Shown: piece after piece, positions 1-8,821 of the stretch
How the letters are laid out: each line of letters starts with the position of its first letter
Position numbering within the stretch: the first letter of the stretch is position 1
Assembly (NCBI GenBank): GCA_002730855.1
Contig: PCBA01000056.1
Span: forward strand, 1-19,478
DNA length: 19,478 nt
Direction of reading: 5' to 3'
Source of the DNA: Gammaproteobacteria bacterium
Lineage (GTDB): Bacteria > Pseudomonadota > Gammaproteobacteria > Magnimaribacterales > Magnimaribacteraceae
Made by a program: the position numbers and the translations under genes
Notes under the pieces: model-generated
What the model saw: only the letters and a program-made list of their open reading frames with translations
What the model was told of the DNA's origin: nothing
Database searches by the model: none

Positions 1-866
1 CACCAAAAATAATCTGCTAGCTATTAATTGAAATGTACAGGCAAATTGGAATGTAGCTAATCCCTTGTTGATTAATCAGACTTTCAAAAGCCTCGTTATA
101 AAAGCTTGTTGCTTCTTTCCTTGGATAAAAATTACTATTTAAACAGCAAGAGCCGCAGTTGGGTAATTTTTGGGCAGCTTAATTTTTGAGCTGATCGCTG
201 CGGTCAATCTTTTGGCTGAGACTTCTCGACCTTGCTGATTTAGCTCGCTGTTACAAGCAGGCGGAGAAGGCCTAGAGGTTTGCAGCCTTGAGCGCTTGCA
301 GGCTCAGCATCAAATATCACCCTCACATCTGCGGGTGGCTCTGACAAATTTATTGGAAAGCTAAATGCAGAGGGTGCGAAAGAGCTGATGTCAATGGCAA
401 CGAGACCGAAAAGGGCCGTTGTAGATGGTGTAGCCGAGAGAATCTAGGCTGAAAAGACGGCAGTTGTCAGCCAAACAGCATTTCGTTGTCCTACATTGAT
501 GCCTAAGGGCCAGAATCAGGAATGAAAAAATGGTAAAAAAGTGACAAGATGAGGATTTAAAGGATAAATTCGACAGTGTTATGGGAAACCAAAGCAAAAA
601 CAAGAAACAATAGAAATCAAACAAAACAAGATCAAGTTGATATTATCACAAAAGAATTAGACTCATGGATAATCAAAAGATCGAACAAGCTCACCAAAAA
701 AGCAAAACAATAAGCAGATCTAGCAACTAGAAAATAGTTTAAAAGGCAATTCAAAAACAAAAACACAATAAATAGCCTAAAAGAGGACAATGAAAGAACT
801 GACACAGCAACAAAATATATTTATCCAGAAAAACGTAAGATTAAGGTATGGTATATAAAGTATAAA
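1..866. other. Gene-poor left flank with a sharp base-composition step
   Basis: I see no convincing intact gene here. Lines 181-480 are relatively GC-rich (hand counts: 27/60 at 181-240, 34/60 at 241-300, 31/60 at 361-420, 30/60 at 421-480), whereas 541-600 has 20/60 and 601-660 only 15/60. The right half (about 540-866) is A-rich on the plus strand, with short lysine/asparagine-type open stretches broken by stops at 711-713 and 735-737. The promoter of the exporter operon should lie here. Candidate -10-like TATAAA hexamers occur at 854-859 and 861-866, but no matching -35 is obvious and the second abuts the start codon. No tRNA, CRISPR or insertion sequence end was recognised. Confidence 0.6.
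292..447 (+). pseudogene. Possible decayed coding remnant, unknown family
   Basis: A 51-codon open stretch runs from just after a TGA at 289-291 to a TAG at 445-447 in the GC-richer patch. Its conceptual product has protein-like composition, with a Gly/Ser/Thr segment followed by a charged helix-like segment (it includes SAGGSDKF and later RPKRAVVDGVAERI). No ATG opens it; the in-frame ATGs at 388 and 394 fall inside it. The other frames nearby (for example about 244-363) are also briefly open, which fits a frameshifted relic but also chance in GC-richer DNA. I do not recognise a family. The call rests only on composition and the open frame, so it is weak. Confidence 0.2.
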
Positions 867-2558
867 ATGTATCATCAATTACGAAAATTAGTTCTTTTAA
901 TATCTTTTTTAGGTTTAAACGGAAATATTTGCGTATTAGCAGGGACGTCACCGTCACTTAAAAATCCGTCAAACAGACAAGAAATAAATTTTGAATATGA
1001 CAACAACAGTGTAATCCCTTCGGCTATGCCCATAATGCCAATTAACGAGGAAGCAAGGCTTCAAAATAACTTGACTGTAGAAGATTTAATGAAAATCGCC
1101 TCAATTGATTATGAAAATGATTGGAACATTTTAGTAGAAGAAATAACCAACTACCAAAAAGGATTACTTAAAACAAAGAAATCTATCAACTTAGACCAAG
1201 CTCTCGAATTAGCAATTAGGAATAATCCTACATTATCAGCAAATAAATATCAAGTTTTGGGGAGTATTTGGCGAGAGAGAGCTGAAATGAGGAGATGGTT
1301 GCCTAGCATAAAACTTGATACAGGAAATACAGGATTTTACAAAGATGAATTATATGTAAATTCAAGATATCCTAAAAATCCTAGCGACGGAAATGGATCT
1401 GTCACAAGTTATTTCTCTGATTATTATCAATCAAATCCAACTGCAACGATATCATGGGATTTATACGACCCAGAAAGGGGGCCAAGCATCCAGATCGAAA
1501 AAAGAAACGTTGAAAGAGACAAATTATTGTTAAATTATTCAATAAGATCTCTAGTAGTCGATATATACAACAGCTACACAGATATTGAGATACTCTTAGA
1601 AGAAATAAATGCATATTCCGAGCTTGTGGCTCTAGAAATAGCTATTGCCGATGCAATCTATGAAGTATACGCAGAACAATTAACATCAATTGCAGAAGTT
1701 GCTAAATGGAGAGCACAAACTTATAGTAGCATTACTCAGTTAATAAAGTATTACCAACTTCTTGATGAAGCATATTCTGAATTTAGTTCAGTAATAGGGA
1801 GTGAAGAATACTTTCCAGTTTTAGCAAAAGGCAAGAAGCTTTACCTAGGAAAGTGGAAATTATCATTAGAAGAATCAATCAAGAAAGCAAAAAGAGAAAA
1901 CGAACGAATAAAAAGCGAATATATAAACGCACAGGTGAGCGCAATAACAGCTCAAAAATTTATAAATTCATACTTGCCAACATTTACTCTAAATGCTTCA
2001 GCCGGAAATCAAATAATTAATGGTATTTATGAAGCAAGCTTATTCCAAGCTGAACCAATTCTTCCTACATCATCCCAAAACACTACAAACCCTCAATACC
2101 AAATATATGCTGGAATGACTTTAACTTTTGATGGAGGGGTAAACCTGGCAAGAGCAAGCGCAGAAAAGATGGATCAAAAAAGAAGTTTATTCAAAACAAA
2201 AGAATTATCTAATGAGGTAACTCAACTAGTGAGAAACTCCTATAATGGTCTATCAAATGAAAGTATAAATTATATAAGTTCCGAGAAATCGGTAGAAAAT
2301 TCAAAGATATCATTAGTAGTGTATAAGCAAAGGTATATGGCAGGCTTAACTGATACAACACCATTCTTACAAGCTGTAAATCTTTATACAACAGCAATAA
2401 TTACAAGAAGTGAGGTCAAAAAAAATCTAGTAATTCATTACGTAAATCTATTGAAGTCAACTGCAACTTGGCCAAAACAATTCGAGACAAGCCTTGACTC
2501 AGCGCTAGAATCAATAATGAAAAGGCGAGAAGAAGTTCCAAGTTTCAAAAAATTATGA
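867..2558 (+). CDS. TolC/OEP-family outer membrane channel protein
   Basis: This is the predicted outer membrane exit duct of the tripartite exporter encoded by this operon. The 563-residue protein starts with a signal-peptide-like segment (residues 1-26: basic RK, a Leu/Ile/Phe-rich core, then an AG end). A Pro/Asn-rich stretch follows, then the first OEP repeat around 105-310, opened by LDQALELAIRNNPTL (about 109-123), the typical start of a TolC repeat. A second repeat begins around 333 (SLEESIKKA) and contains a YLPTFTLNASAG-type strand turning into helix near 369-380. Length and the two-fold helical organisation fit the family. ATG 867 is preferred because it places the signal sequence at the N-terminus; the frame stays open upstream to a stop at 735 without another ATG. 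There is no clear Shine-Dalgarno. The stop overlaps the next start by 4 bases (ATGA), implying translational coupling. Confidence 0.85.
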   Translation: MYHQLRKLVLLISFLGLNGNICVLAGTSPSLKNPSNRQEINFEYDNNSVIPSAMPIMPINEEARLQNNLTVEDLMKIASIDYENDWNILVEEITNYQKGLLKTKKSINLDQALELAIRNNPTLSANKYQVLGSIWRERAEMRRWLPSIKLDTGNTGFYKDELYVNSRYPKNPSDGNGSVTSYFSDYYQSNPTATISWDLYDPERGPSIQIEKRNVERDKLLLNYSIRSLVVDIYNSYTDIEILLEEINAYSELVALEIAIADAIYEVYAEQLTSIAEVAKWRAQTYSSITQLIKYYQLLDEAYSEFSSVIGSEEYFPVLAKGKKLYLGKWKLSLEESIKKAKRENERIKSEYINAQVSAITAQKFINSYLPTFTLNASAGNQIINGIYEASLFQAEPILPTSSQNTTNPQYQIYAGMTLTFDGGVNLARASAEKMDQKRSLFKTKELSNEVTQLVRNSYNGLSNESINYISSEKSVENSKISLVVYKQRYMAGLTDTTPFLQAVNLYTTAIITRSEVKKNLVIHYVNLLKSTATWPKQFETSLDSALESIMKRREEVPSFKKL

Positions 2559-4066
2559 ACGCAACAATTAACAAAGAAATGGACAATCAAAAAGAACCAA
2601 TCAAAATTTTATCAGCACCGTTGGGGGTACTGCTTAAGATTTCATTTGCCGTAAGTGCCGCAGGTGCACTGTGGGCAATTTTCGCAAAAGTACCTTCTCA
2701 AGTAGATGGATTAGCAACTATGACTCCCCCAGGAGGACTATCAGGCGTATCTTCACCCAACGAAGGTACGCTTATTTACGTAAGAGATGAAAAAGGAAGA
2801 ATAATTGCCGATGCAAAAGGCAAACAAACGCTAAAAGCAGTAACTGGTTTCCTAAATGGTATGTATGATTTCGATAAAACATCTAAAGAATACATTGAAA
2901 ACCCAAGTCAAGAATTGTATTCAGCATTCAACCAAAAAATTGATAATGTTATTAAAATCACAACAGCATCGGTATTTGATGAAAAAGAGTTAGGAAAAGG
3001 TGGTAGGGCAATCTTTGAATCTAATTTCCCCTATTTAAATAAAAATGAAATAGTAGCTTACATTTACAACCCAAACAGAAAAGTAAAAGTAATCAATGCA
3101 GCTACGGATGCTCGGTCAAAATTGAAATCACTAAGGCGTACTATGGATACATATCAAAGACAAAAACAATCATACAATTCACGGCTACTAAAATTAGAGA
3201 ATGCATACAAAGATGTAGCTAAACATTTCACTATCAATAAAGACTTTGAAACAACTCTAAGAAAGCTAAACCAAGCTGGATATGTGCCTAACAACACATA
3301 TATATCAGGTATAGCATCAACTGCAAATTTCAGTTCACTAGGAGAACAATACCTACAACAAGGACAACAACTTACAATTGAATCAAATAATGTTGACAAC
3401 AAAGTCAATGAAGCGATCAACGAAGTGGTGGCAACAGTTACAGATTTGAGAGATAGTGTGAACGAATATATTTCAGAATCATATGTATACATGCCGCAAA
3501 ATGGCTATCTCGTAGAATATTCATCAGTAAATTTGACAAACATTACAAAAGATACACCTATCTTCGAATACACTGATAGTACACCAAAATTACCAGAATA
3601 TACTTATGCCTTTTTTGGAGCACAACAAGCATCGCAGGTATTTCCAGGAATGAAGATTTTGTCAACGCCACTTGGAATCTCTCGCTCGCAATATGGAGGC
3701 ATCAAAGGGAGTGTAGTATCGATCGATGAAAATCCAGCATCTCAAGCATCTATAAATAGTGTCAGTGGAAGTAGTCAAGTCGCAAAAACATTTATTGAAA
3801 GCCTAAATATCCCATACAGAGTATTAATAAAACTTGAAAAAAATGAAAATGTTGATATTAGTAGTTGCACAAAAGAAAACAGAAAAGAAACTTGTTACGT
3901 ATGGAACTCTGGGGCAATTCCACCATTCCCTGTAAAAATTGGAAATATTTTAACGGTTCAAGCAACAACAACAGAATATACACCCTTACAATTAATGATA
4001 CCTCGCTTAAGACTATTCTTTGGACTGGAAACAGAGGCACCAGGGATGAAGAAGGCGAGTAATTAA
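2555..4066 (+). CDS. HlyD-like periplasmic adaptor, NHLM secretion-protein type
   Basis: This predicted membrane-fusion protein should link the ABC pair in the inner membrane to the TolC duct. In its 503 residues I see a short cytoplasmic N-terminus and one membrane segment (about 22-45). A first lipoyl/barrel strand set follows (around 50-85, with TPPGGLSGVSSPNEG), then an extended helical hairpin region (about 180-310) and the second lipoyl half (VYMPQNGYLVEY, 311-322). The C-terminal barrel has features I associate with the NHLM system secretion protein family: ISRSQYGGIKGSVVSIDENPAS (375-396, split as ISRSQYGGIKG and SVVSIDENPAS), YVWNSGAIPP (448-457) and a final LMIPRLRLFFG (480-490). 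Only two cysteines are visible, Cys438 and Cys447, both in the predicted periplasmic barrel and able to form a disulfide. It overlaps the preceding gene by 4 bases and abuts the next directly, so it is part of one operon. Confidence 0.82.
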   Translation: MNATINKEMDNQKEPIKILSAPLGVLLKISFAVSAAGALWAIFAKVPSQVDGLATMTPPGGLSGVSSPNEGTLIYVRDEKGRIIADAKGKQTLKAVTGFLNGMYDFDKTSKEYIENPSQELYSAFNQKIDNVIKITTASVFDEKELGKGGRAIFESNFPYLNKNEIVAYIYNPNRKVKVINAATDARSKLKSLRRTMDTYQRQKQSYNSRLLKLENAYKDVAKHFTINKDFETTLRKLNQAGYVPNNTYISGIASTANFSSLGEQYLQQGQQLTIESNNVDNKVNEAINEVVATVTDLRDSVNEYISESYVYMPQNGYLVEYSSVNLTNITKDTPIFEYTDSTPKLPEYTYAFFGAQQASQVFPGMKILSTPLGISRSQYGGIKGSVVSIDENPASQASINSVSGSSQVAKTFIESLNIPYRVLIKLEKNENVDISSCTKENRKETCYVWNSGAIPPFPVKIGNILTVQATTTEYTPLQLMIPRLRLFFGLETEAPGMKKASN

Positions 4067-5815
4067 ATGAATAAATTAATCAACTCTTTTAATTGGATTA
4101 TACCAATAGTTGGAAGGTATAAAAAAGGATTTATTTTATTAATACCGATATCTGTCGCGATTACGATACCAACTCTAATAATTGCTGGTTGTTCATCACA
4201 GTTTATCGATGGGTATTTGTTGAACACAAGAGACAATTTTGCAATTCCAATTGCATGGTTCCTGCTCATATCTACATTAGTAATGATAACATTACTAGCA
4301 CTACAATCAATAATTCTAGTGAGAATAGAGGCGTTTATAATAAAATCAGCGTCTGTAAAAATATTTAAGAGAATATTTTCATTACCGTACAGTTATTTTG
4401 CTGTGAATCCATCGGGGGAAACAGCCGGAAGAATAGGTTTGGCACTCCAGGTAGGACAACAATTAGTTACTCAAGTTACTGGCTTCATTATAGTACTCTT
4501 AAGAGCGGTAATAGTTTTAGCATTTTCATTAGTCATATCCGCTGAGCTAACATTGTTGAGTACAACACTTTTAGTGGTAAATGTAGCTTTTTCATTCTAT
4601 ATAACCTCAAAAAGAGAGAGTGCCAATAAAGAACTTGCATTAAATAAAGGTCTTGCAGAAGGTGAAGGTTTAAATGCTGTTGCAAATATAGAAAGTATAA
4701 AAGCATCAGCACTTGAGTCTGAATTTTTTGAGAGTTGGGCAAACTTATTTGGAAAGTCAGTAAACGAACAACAAAATCAAAGCTATTATAATGCAATTGG
4801 ATCAATGATAAGTACAGTCTCCTCATTTCTACTCCAGACTATAGTCATTATTTTAGGAGGATTCTTAATATTGCAGGGTGATTTGTCGTTAGGATCGTTG
4901 GTAGCGTACCAATTCCTATTGTCTACAATAATCACCCCTATTAATCAAATTCCACAATTAGTGTCCGGACTGCAAACCTTAAGCGGTCTATCTGGACGTA
5001 TTTCTATGATATTCGATGAAACAACTGAAGAATATGTAAAAAGCCTAGATCAAGATAAAAGTAGATTAAAAAAAGAAACATCACAAAAATTAAACGGTTA
5101 TATAAGCTTGAAAAATATAGTTTTTAGCTACCCAGGCTCTAAAACAAAATTGTTTAATAATATTGAAATAGAAATCGCTGCTGGAAGACATCTAGCAATA
5201 GTTGGTGGTAGTGGATCTGGCAAAAGTACCCTTATTAAAATGATTGCTGGTCTCTACCATTCAGATGACGGTGAAATACTATTTGATGGTATTAATTGGA
5301 AAGATCATCCAGATTTAAAAATGAGACAATCAATAGCATATGTTCCTCAAGAAATGTTTCTTTTCAGTGATACAATACAAAATAACATCTCATTATGGGA
5401 CCCAAGATTCACAGCAGACCAATGCTACCAGGCAGCAAAAGAAGGTCTTATGCAAAATGAAATTGATTCATACCCATTAGGTATTCAAAGAAAACTCAAT
5501 GATAATGGAAGTGATTTAAGTGGAGGGCAAAAGCAGAGAATAGAGATTGCTAGAGCACTTGTTAGAAAACCATCAATCATGCTAATTGATGAGGGAACAA
5601 GTGCACTTGATGATTATACTGAAAAAGAGGTAATGAAAAATATTAAAAACACAAATTCTACGTTAATAACAGTGGCTCACAGGATGCACTCTGCAGAAAT
5701 TAGTGACTATGTCATAGTGTTAGAGAAGGGAAAGATAATTCAACAAGGTACGCCAAAAGAATTACGAGAAAGAAAAGGCCGATATTCGCAATTACTAGCA
5801 GCTGAGAGAGGGTAA
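4067..5815 (+). CDS. ABC half-transporter (permease-ATPase), NHLM type, lacking a C39 peptidase
   Basis: This is one half of the predicted inner-membrane ABC pump. The 582-residue chain begins straight with the membrane domain (about six hydrophobic segments between 20 and 300) and then the nucleotide-binding domain (345-582). All ATPase motifs are present: Walker A GGSGSGKST (380-388), Q-loop Gln428, signature LSGGQ (484-488), Walker B IMLIDE with catalytic Glu509, and H-loop His538. The segment IESIKASALESEFFESWA (208-225) matches the membrane domain of NHLM peptidase/ATP-binding transporters. Those proteins normally carry an N-terminal C39 leader peptidase of about 130-150 residues; here it is absent and there is no room for it, because the adaptor's stop is immediately upstream. 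The next gene starts one base after the stop. The likely partner is that second half-transporter, as a heterodimer. The assignment to the NHLM branch is by eye. Confidence 0.85.
   Translation: MNKLINSFNWIIPIVGRYKKGFILLIPISVAITIPTLIIAGCSSQFIDGYLLNTRDNFAIPIAWFLLISTLVMITLLALQSIILVRIEAFIIKSASVKIFKRIFSLPYSYFAVNPSGETAGRIGLALQVGQQLVTQVTGFIIVLLRAVIVLAFSLVISAELTLLSTTLLVVNVAFSFYITSKRESANKELALNKGLAEGEGLNAVANIESIKASALESEFFESWANLFGKSVNEQQNQSYYNAIGSMISTVSSFLLQTIVIILGGFLILQGDLSLGSLVAYQFLLSTIITPINQIPQLVSGLQTLSGLSGRISMIFDETTEEYVKSLDQDKSRLKKETSQKLNGYISLKNIVFSYPGSKTKLFNNIEIEIAAGRHLAIVGGSGSGKSTLIKMIAGLYHSDDGEILFDGINWKDHPDLKMRQSIAYVPQEMFLFSDTIQNNISLWDPRFTADQCYQAAKEGLMQNEIDSYPLGIQRKLNDNGSDLSGGQKQRIEIARALVRKPSIMLIDEGTSALDDYTEKEVMKNIKNTNSTLITVAHRMHSAEISDYVIVLEKGKIIQQGTPKELRERKGRYSQLLAAERG
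5804..5812 (+). promoter_or_regulatory. Ribosome binding site for the second ABC half-transporter
   Basis: GAGAGAGGG ends 4 bases before ATG 5817 and overlaps the end of the first ABC gene. It supports the assigned start and tight co-translation of the two ABC halves, which would favour balanced amounts of a heterodimer. Confidence 0.5.
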
Positions 5816-5816
5816 A

Positions 5817-7970
5817 ATGAAAGATTTTTCCTCTCAAAAATTACAAGAAGTATTCAAACTCGAAAACTCTGATTTTAAACAAGAAATAGTAGATATAAGT
5901 CAAAGTGCAAGTTCCTTCCTGAAAACAACAGCTTATATATGCAATAGCTTAGAAGTAGTTGAAATACTAACTGATATAGAAACAGATAAACTAAATGAAT
6001 TCCTGTCCTATAATGATATTGTGTCAAGACAAATCAAACTTGAAGATATGCCAAAATTGAGAAAAGGAATTTCAATAATAATCGATTTAGGGAATAGAAA
6101 GTCAATTGCGTTAGTCAAAATGAAAGGTAATAGTTACATATATGATCCAGACAATGGAATAGAAGGCTCATACAATTCTATTGCAGAATTAGAAAAGCTA
6201 TATGATCTAAAACAATACAAGGCATATGAAATATTTGCAAAGCTACCTTATGGAACAAGAGGACCACTAGACGCATTAAAATTCACACTTGGTTCATCAT
6301 GGTTCACATTAATTGCGTTCATAGGGGCAACAGTTGCAGTTGTATTAATGGGCTTAACAGCACCAATAATAACAAACTATTTGGTTTCATATGTCTTGCC
6401 TCAATCGAGTTACTCGCTATTAATTACAGTTGCAGTGCTGGTTGCAATAATAGCAGTTTTTAATTTTGCAATTACTGCATTTAGTCAATTCTTTCAAGTT
6501 GAATTTGAAGCCTTAATAGATGTAAGATTGCAAACTGCTGTATGGGCACGTCTAATAAGACTACCTGTTCCTTTCTTCAGAGAAAATAGCATTGGGGACA
6601 TTGCCTCAAGAGCTGCGGCAATTTCTCAGGCAAGATCGGCAATATCAGGTGGCTTCCTCGTGGCAGTAATCAATCTTGGATTTGCATTTAGTTTCTTTGT
6701 ACTAATGTTTCAGTACGACCAAGCTCTGACTTGGATATCTCTAGCTGTTACGGCAGTAAATACTTTTATAGTAATCAAATATTCCTTGAAGCAGGGAGAA
6801 TATTTAGTTCCATTATTTGAACAATACGCAGATGTAACAAATTATTCATTACAAGCGATACAAGGAGTCGCTCAAATAAGAACATCAGGGTCTGAACCAT
6901 TTGTTTTCTTAGAATGGATGAGAAAGTTGATAAAAACAGCTTATACAAATACCAAAATGGGGTATACAGCTGCGGTAGTAAATACAGGGGCAATATCAGT
7001 AAATCCAATTGGAACATTAACAGTGATAGTTTCAATAATATTACTTAATTCAAGGGACATCAGTGGATTCAGCGTTAATCAAATAGCAAATTGGATAGGA
7101 TTCCTCGCAGCATTTGCAGGATTTAATACAATATTATCAGCATCAGCTGTAGTTATATCAGTGAGTCTTGCTACCTTAAGAAGTCTATGGGCTAGAGCTA
7201 GTTTGATTATTTATGCTGAACCAGAAAAAGGATACAGTGAAGACGCCTTAAGAAAAGACTTAAAAGGGAATTACAAAGGCGAGGATTTATATTTTCAATA
7301 CAAAGGGATGAATAGACCTGTACTAAATGGATTGAATTTCACAATCGAACCCGAAAAATATACCGCAATAACAGGTTACAGTGGCAGTGGAAAATCAACA
7401 CTACTAAGGTTATTGATTGGTTTTGATGAACCTCAGTCTGGATTGTTAACTATAGACAATTTAGCCTTAGAACAATGGTCTATACATCACTATCGCAAAC
7501 AATTAGGTGTTGTTTTGCAAAATACTCCATTACAACCAGGATCAATACGTAAAATACTAACTGCGGGAAGAAATATTAGCGATGAAAAAATATGGATGGC
7601 ACTTGAGCAAGCATCATTAGCAGATATCATTAACGATATGCCAGATAAGCTAGAAACGTTTATTGAAGAAGGATCCTCCAACATATCAGGAGGACAACGT
7701 CAAAGAATAGCCCTTGCGAGAGCTCTAGTTGGAGATCCAAAGGTTTTGATACTGGATGAAGCGACAAGCGCCCTAGATGCACCTACACAGCAAGTCGTAA
7801 CGGACACATTAAACAATCTCAAAATAACGAGGATTGCAGTAGCTCATCGCCTTAGTACTATCGAATCAGCGAACAAAATCATAGTAATCAAAGACGGAAG
7901 AGTTGTTGAAACTGGTTCTTATCAAGAACTAAAAGAGAATAAAAATGGATATATGAATAAACCATCTTGA
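5817..7970 (+). CDS. ABC half-transporter with degenerate C39-like N-terminal domain, NHLM type
   Basis: This is the second half of the predicted pump, 717 residues. The N-terminal region (about 1-145) includes ISIIIDLGNRKSIALV followed by YIYDPDNG (107-114). This resembles the His/Asp half of a C39 domain, but the usual His is replaced and no catalytic Cys motif is visible. It is therefore probably a non-cleaving, possibly cargo-binding domain, as in the NHLM ATP-binding subfamily. The membrane domain spans about 155-455. The ATPase domain has Walker A GYSGSGKST (520-528), Gln568, signature ISGGQ (623-627), Walker B VLILDE with Glu648, and His677. The C-terminus is short after the H-loop (ends near YQELKENKNGYMNKPS), so slight truncation is possible. 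A GAGAGAGGG at 5804-5812 is a good ribosome binding site for ATG 5817. Its stop lies 4 bp from the convergent oxygenase gene. Confidence 0.84.
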   Translation: MKDFSSQKLQEVFKLENSDFKQEIVDISQSASSFLKTTAYICNSLEVVEILTDIETDKLNEFLSYNDIVSRQIKLEDMPKLRKGISIIIDLGNRKSIALVKMKGNSYIYDPDNGIEGSYNSIAELEKLYDLKQYKAYEIFAKLPYGTRGPLDALKFTLGSSWFTLIAFIGATVAVVLMGLTAPIITNYLVSYVLPQSSYSLLITVAVLVAIIAVFNFAITAFSQFFQVEFEALIDVRLQTAVWARLIRLPVPFFRENSIGDIASRAAAISQARSAISGGFLVAVINLGFAFSFFVLMFQYDQALTWISLAVTAVNTFIVIKYSLKQGEYLVPLFEQYADVTNYSLQAIQGVAQIRTSGSEPFVFLEWMRKLIKTAYTNTKMGYTAAVVNTGAISVNPIGTLTVIVSIILLNSRDISGFSVNQIANWIGFLAAFAGFNTILSASAVVISVSLATLRSLWARASLIIYAEPEKGYSEDALRKDLKGNYKGEDLYFQYKGMNRPVLNGLNFTIEPEKYTAITGYSGSGKSTLLRLLIGFDEPQSGLLTIDNLALEQWSIHHYRKQLGVVLQNTPLQPGSIRKILTAGRNISDEKIWMALEQASLADIINDMPDKLETFIEEGSSNISGGQRQRIALARALVGDPKVLILDEATSALDAPTQQVVTDTLNNLKITRIAVAHRLSTIESANKIIVIKDGRVVETGSYQELKENKNGYMNKPS

Positions 7971-7974
7971 GAAA

Positions 7975-8817
7975 TCAAAAATCAAATCGTTTGAAGAATG
8001 AATCACTTATAGGTTGTTCTGGAATAAGATTAATATTTAGAAGCTCAGAGGCAATTTTCGCATCATTCGAATAGGGAGATACAACTGAGTCCTCAGATAT
8101 CCAGCGAAGAACAAAACCAGTTGAATCAACATTTGATAAAGGAGGAAGACTATGGAGGGTTAATCCATTAAAAACTATCGCATCTCCAGCAGAAGTTGAA
8201 ACAGATTGTATATCATATTCGGGGTTAGTTTCGAGATCATCTGGAACAGGCGAAAAGTGTTGGCTATAATCTAAAGAATCAGAGTAATGAAAAGATCTGT
8301 AAAACTCCTCCATAGCATTAAACTGGCTACGTTTTGAGGAATCAGTAAAGAATGCAGATGGCATATACCTCAAACCAGACTTATGTGATCCACGAACAAA
8401 ACGAAGAGAAGCAGAAGCTGGAATGTCAGAGAGAGAGATCCAGATAGAATAGAAAGGACCCTCAATTGACTGGTCATGATGCCAAGGAATTGATGTAGTA
8501 CAAAGGGATGAGCGTTGAAACCATGTATCTTGTAAAAGAAGAACAGATTGCCTACACATAAGAGAAGACATCAAAGAAGGTAAATGGGAAGGTACATATC
8601 CACTATAAAAATTGGAAACAAAATGAGAAGACCAAATATCAGAGAAGAATGAACCAGGTATGTTGTTATCTAAATCCCTAAAGAAAGGTGATGCTTTTGA
8701 TGATATAGAATCTCTAACAGATGAGAGGATAGACAAACAATAATTAGTATTGACAAAAGAGGGAATTTTGATAAAACCGTCAGAATCTAAATCCGAAGTA
8801 AGCTGAGAAACATTCAT
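7975..8817 (-). CDS. PhyH-type Fe(II)/2-oxoglutarate-dependent dioxygenase
   Basis: This is a predicted non-heme iron oxygenase of 280 residues, the usual size for the PhyH/EctD-like group, and a likely tailoring hydroxylase for the product of the upstream synthase. The iron triad is visible as H113-x-D115 (in PWHHDQS) and His222 (in GDAIVFNGLTLHSLPP). Arg238 (VLRWISED) is the likely 2-oxoglutarate carboxylate ligand. LRFVRGSHKSG (138-148) matches the family's conserved strand. ATG 8817 lies 4 bases after the megasynthase stop, with no strong Shine-Dalgarno, so it is probably translated by coupling as the last gene of the operon. The substrate cannot be read from the sequence; the fatty chain, the aspartate-like residue or a free precursor are all possible. 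Siderophore beta-hydroxyaspartate is normally made by a different (TauD-like) family, so that role is not assumed. Confidence 0.82.
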   Translation of the reverse strand: MNVSQLTSDLDSDGFIKIPSFVNTNYCLSILSSVRDSISSKASPFFRDLDNNIPGSFFSDIWSSHFVSNFYSGYVPSHLPSLMSSLMCRQSVLLLQDTWFQRSSLCTTSIPWHHDQSIEGPFYSIWISLSDIPASASLRFVRGSHKSGLRYMPSAFFTDSSKRSQFNAMEEFYRSFHYSDSLDYSQHFSPVPDDLETNPEYDIQSVSTSAGDAIVFNGLTLHSLPPLSNVDSTGFVLRWISEDSVVSPYSNDAKIASELLNINLIPEQPISDSFFKRFDF

Positions 8818-8821
8818 AACA

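Noticed and set aside
164..195. Two adjacent 16-base copies beginning TAATTTTTG (13 of 16 bases equal)
   Set aside because: Only two copies in AT-rich sequence, with no spacing regularity beyond; too weak to call a repeat.
153..203. Inverted pair CCGCAG / CTGCGG as a hairpin or terminator
   Set aside because: Six-base arms with a 39-base loop and no T-run right after; not a credible intrinsic terminator.
391..624. 77-codon minus-strand open frame rich in Phe, Leu and Ser
   Set aside because: It straddles the GC step, has low-complexity composition explained by the purine-rich opposite strand, and shows no recognisable motif.
576..713. 45-codon plus-strand frame from GTG, Lys/Asn-rich, considered as a RiPP precursor or leader peptide
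   Set aside because: No Nif11 or nitrile-hydratase-like leader pattern, no double-glycine site, no ribosome binding site; the composition is what A-rich DNA gives by chance.
854..866. TATAAA hexamers as the -10 box of the exporter operon
   Set aside because: No convincing -35 at the right spacing and AT-rich context; mentioned under the flank but not called as a promoter.
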